From positions 1 through 6,959 of the forward strand of contig JACDGC010000195.1 of the NCBI GenBank assembly GCA_013815535.1: a stretch of DNA of 6,959 nucleotides, in the 5' to 3' direction. Below, piece after piece: positions 6,266 through 6,959 of this stretch (position 1 is its first letter; the number at the start of each line of letters is the position of its first letter). The DNA comes from Ktedonobacterales bacterium. GTDB lineage: Bacteria > Chloroflexota > Ktedonobacteria > Ktedonobacterales > JACDGC01. The translations under genes were made by a program, and so were the position numbers. The notes under the pieces were generated by a model. That model was not told where the DNA came from and did not search any database. It worked only from the letters and a program-made list of their open reading frames with translations.

Positions 6266-6426
6266 ATGGTCATCACCATTTACCACCAGATCAAATGTGC
6301 GGAAGTTCCGCGAGGCTATAACCACGTTTCGTCTGCCCCACCGATATGCTGCCGCACGTTGAGGAGTCGGTGGCGCGGATCGTTGGCGCGCTGGCCGGTC
6401 GTGGATACGAGGCCAGGAAGGCTTAA
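6266..6426 (+). pseudogene. Small unknown gene, probably one frameshift
   Basis: From ATG 6266 the frame encodes MVITIYHQIKCAEVPRGYNH and then VSSAP. If one C is restored in the run 6336-6339, it continues as TDMLPHVEESVARIVGALAG and ends GRGYEARKA at TAA 6424-6426. The joined product would be about 53 residues. A predicted strand-turn-helix-strand shape and the ending GYEAR are typical of tiny soluble hypothetical proteins. Third-position GC is high, consistent with coding. An in-frame TGA at 6254-6256 lies just upstream, so the start cannot be earlier. It is divergent from the IS1182 transposase and convergent with the membrane gene at 6544. Alternatively, 6346-6426 is the tail of a larger gene cut by the insertion; the tail also faintly resembles the end of APS-kinase-like proteins. 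No Shine-Dalgarno is evident. Confidence 0.38.
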
Positions 6427-6543
6427 CGGCACGAATTAGTCCAGGGTGTGTTGAAACGATTTGCGAACGACCTCGACTTCGGCGGTACGGGCAGGCACCG
6501 ATGCGATGCGTGGCGGAGGTCGCTGCCCCGAGCAGGAGCCGCT
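6427..6543. other. Short intergenic gap between convergent genes
   Basis: It lies between the stop of the small plus-strand gene (6426) and the stop of the membrane gene (6544). A clear intrinsic terminator is not visible. A tandem GATGC repeat occurs near 6500-6507. Confidence 0.3.
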
Positions 6544-6959
6544 TCACCGCAGGAAAAGGACCGCGAGGCCAAGGGTCGGAAGCGCGCCGAGCAGACGGGT
6601 GGTCCAGGAGCGTAGCAAGAGCCAGGGCAGGAGCAGTCCCCCCATCAGCTCACTGCCAATGACCAGGGCACGGAACCCCTGGCCAATCGTCGTCGTGCCC
6701 GCCGGATACAGCGTCACCGACACCCGCGCCTCGCACACCACGACCCCAGCGAGGAGGGCCACCGCTCCGGTGTCCCACCAAGGAAGCTGACGGTGCCATG
6801 CGGCGCCCGCCGCTCCCATGAGCACCCCGGCCCCCACAGCCACCACTCCCCACACGATCCCGCCTTCGGGAAACCGCCGCACGCTGGCCAGCAGCGGATC
6901 GAGCTGATAGGCCACCGCATAGAGGCTGGCGGCGGTAGCCAGGGTAGTGACTCCATACC
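6544..6959 (-). CDS. Polytopic membrane protein, C-terminal part (partial)
   Basis: The frame is open from the window edge (first full codon 6955-6957) to the stop at 6544-6546, giving 137 residues. Hydrophobic spans lie at about residues 1-18 (YGVTTLATAASLYAVAYQL), 32-50 (IVWGVVAVGAGVLMGAAGAA), 62-80 (AVALLAGVVVCEARVSVTLY), 95-113 (LVIGSELMGGLLLPWLLL) and 117-137. That is four or five transmembrane helices with short loops. Codon use is strongly GC-rich at third positions, higher than in the transposon debris, suggesting a native chromosomal gene. No family motif is recognised and the N-terminal part is off-window. A GTG at 6913-6915 is an internal candidate start, but the open frame upstream is hydrophobic and likely coding. 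Confidence 0.6.
   Translation of the reverse strand, partial: YGVTTLATAASLYAVAYQLDPLLASVRRFPEGGIVWGVVAVGAGVLMGAAGAAWHRQLPWWDTGAVALLAGVVVCEARVSVTLYPAGTTTIGQGFRALVIGSELMGGLLLPWLLLRSWTTRLLGALPTLGLAVLFLR

Noticed and set aside
4511..6289. CTGGTAGATAAATG (4511-4524) with CATTTACCACCAG (6277-6289) as terminal repeats of the IS1182 element
   Set aside because: The match needs a gap, there is no target duplication, and the right copy lies inside a likely small gene starting at 6266. A second pair (GTATTGTTA near 4500, TGACAATGC near 6255) is equally weak.

Overview
The window reads as a mobile-element graveyard from a moderately GC-rich bacterium. The transposase and recombinase fragments (a Tn3-type transposase with an N-terminal DUF4158-like region, an ISL3-type and an IS1182-type transposase, and a large serine recombinase C-terminus) recall Chloroflexota, especially transposon-rich Ktedonobacteria. 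That assignment is a recollection of family style and was not searched. No rRNA, tRNA or CRISPR array was seen.

Layout, left to right. Positions 2-136 are the tail of a serine recombinase, followed by an 11-bp inverted repeat (122-168). Positions 172-438 (-) hold a doubtful small ORF. Positions 534-1307 (-) are the C-terminal three quarters of an APH-family phosphotransferase whose 5' end is lost at a junction with an ISL3 transposase remnant (1297-2103, -), itself broken by an in-frame TAG. Positions 2121-2430 (+) are a Tn3 transposase relic with an internal deletion. Positions 2445-3088 are bounded by 12-bp inverted repeats matching at 11 of 12 positions, with TG...CA termini. They enclose one small unknown gene (2804-3082) and may be a short non-autonomous element.

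Further right, 3259-3483 (-) is a doubtful ORF and 3597-3896 (+) is a small unknown gene with a strong Shine-Dalgarno. Positions 3937-4338 (-) are an unrecognised broken gene, and 4527-6196 (-) is a near full-length but multiply disrupted IS1182-type transposase. Positions 6266-6426 (+) are a small, probably frameshifted gene, and 6544-6959 (-) is the C-terminal part of a polytopic membrane protein that runs off the window.

The genes do not form a functional pathway. What unites the window is decay and nesting of mobile DNA beside a site-specific recombinase. The most notable pattern is that all four frame changes in the IS1182 transposase, and the likely ones in two neighbouring genes, are single-base losses in G/C runs. 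This points either to homopolymer under-calling in the assembly or to a directional slippage process. I found no convincing new defence or regulatory system. The best candidates for something undescribed are the 644-bp inverted-repeat-bounded unit and the two orphan small proteins.
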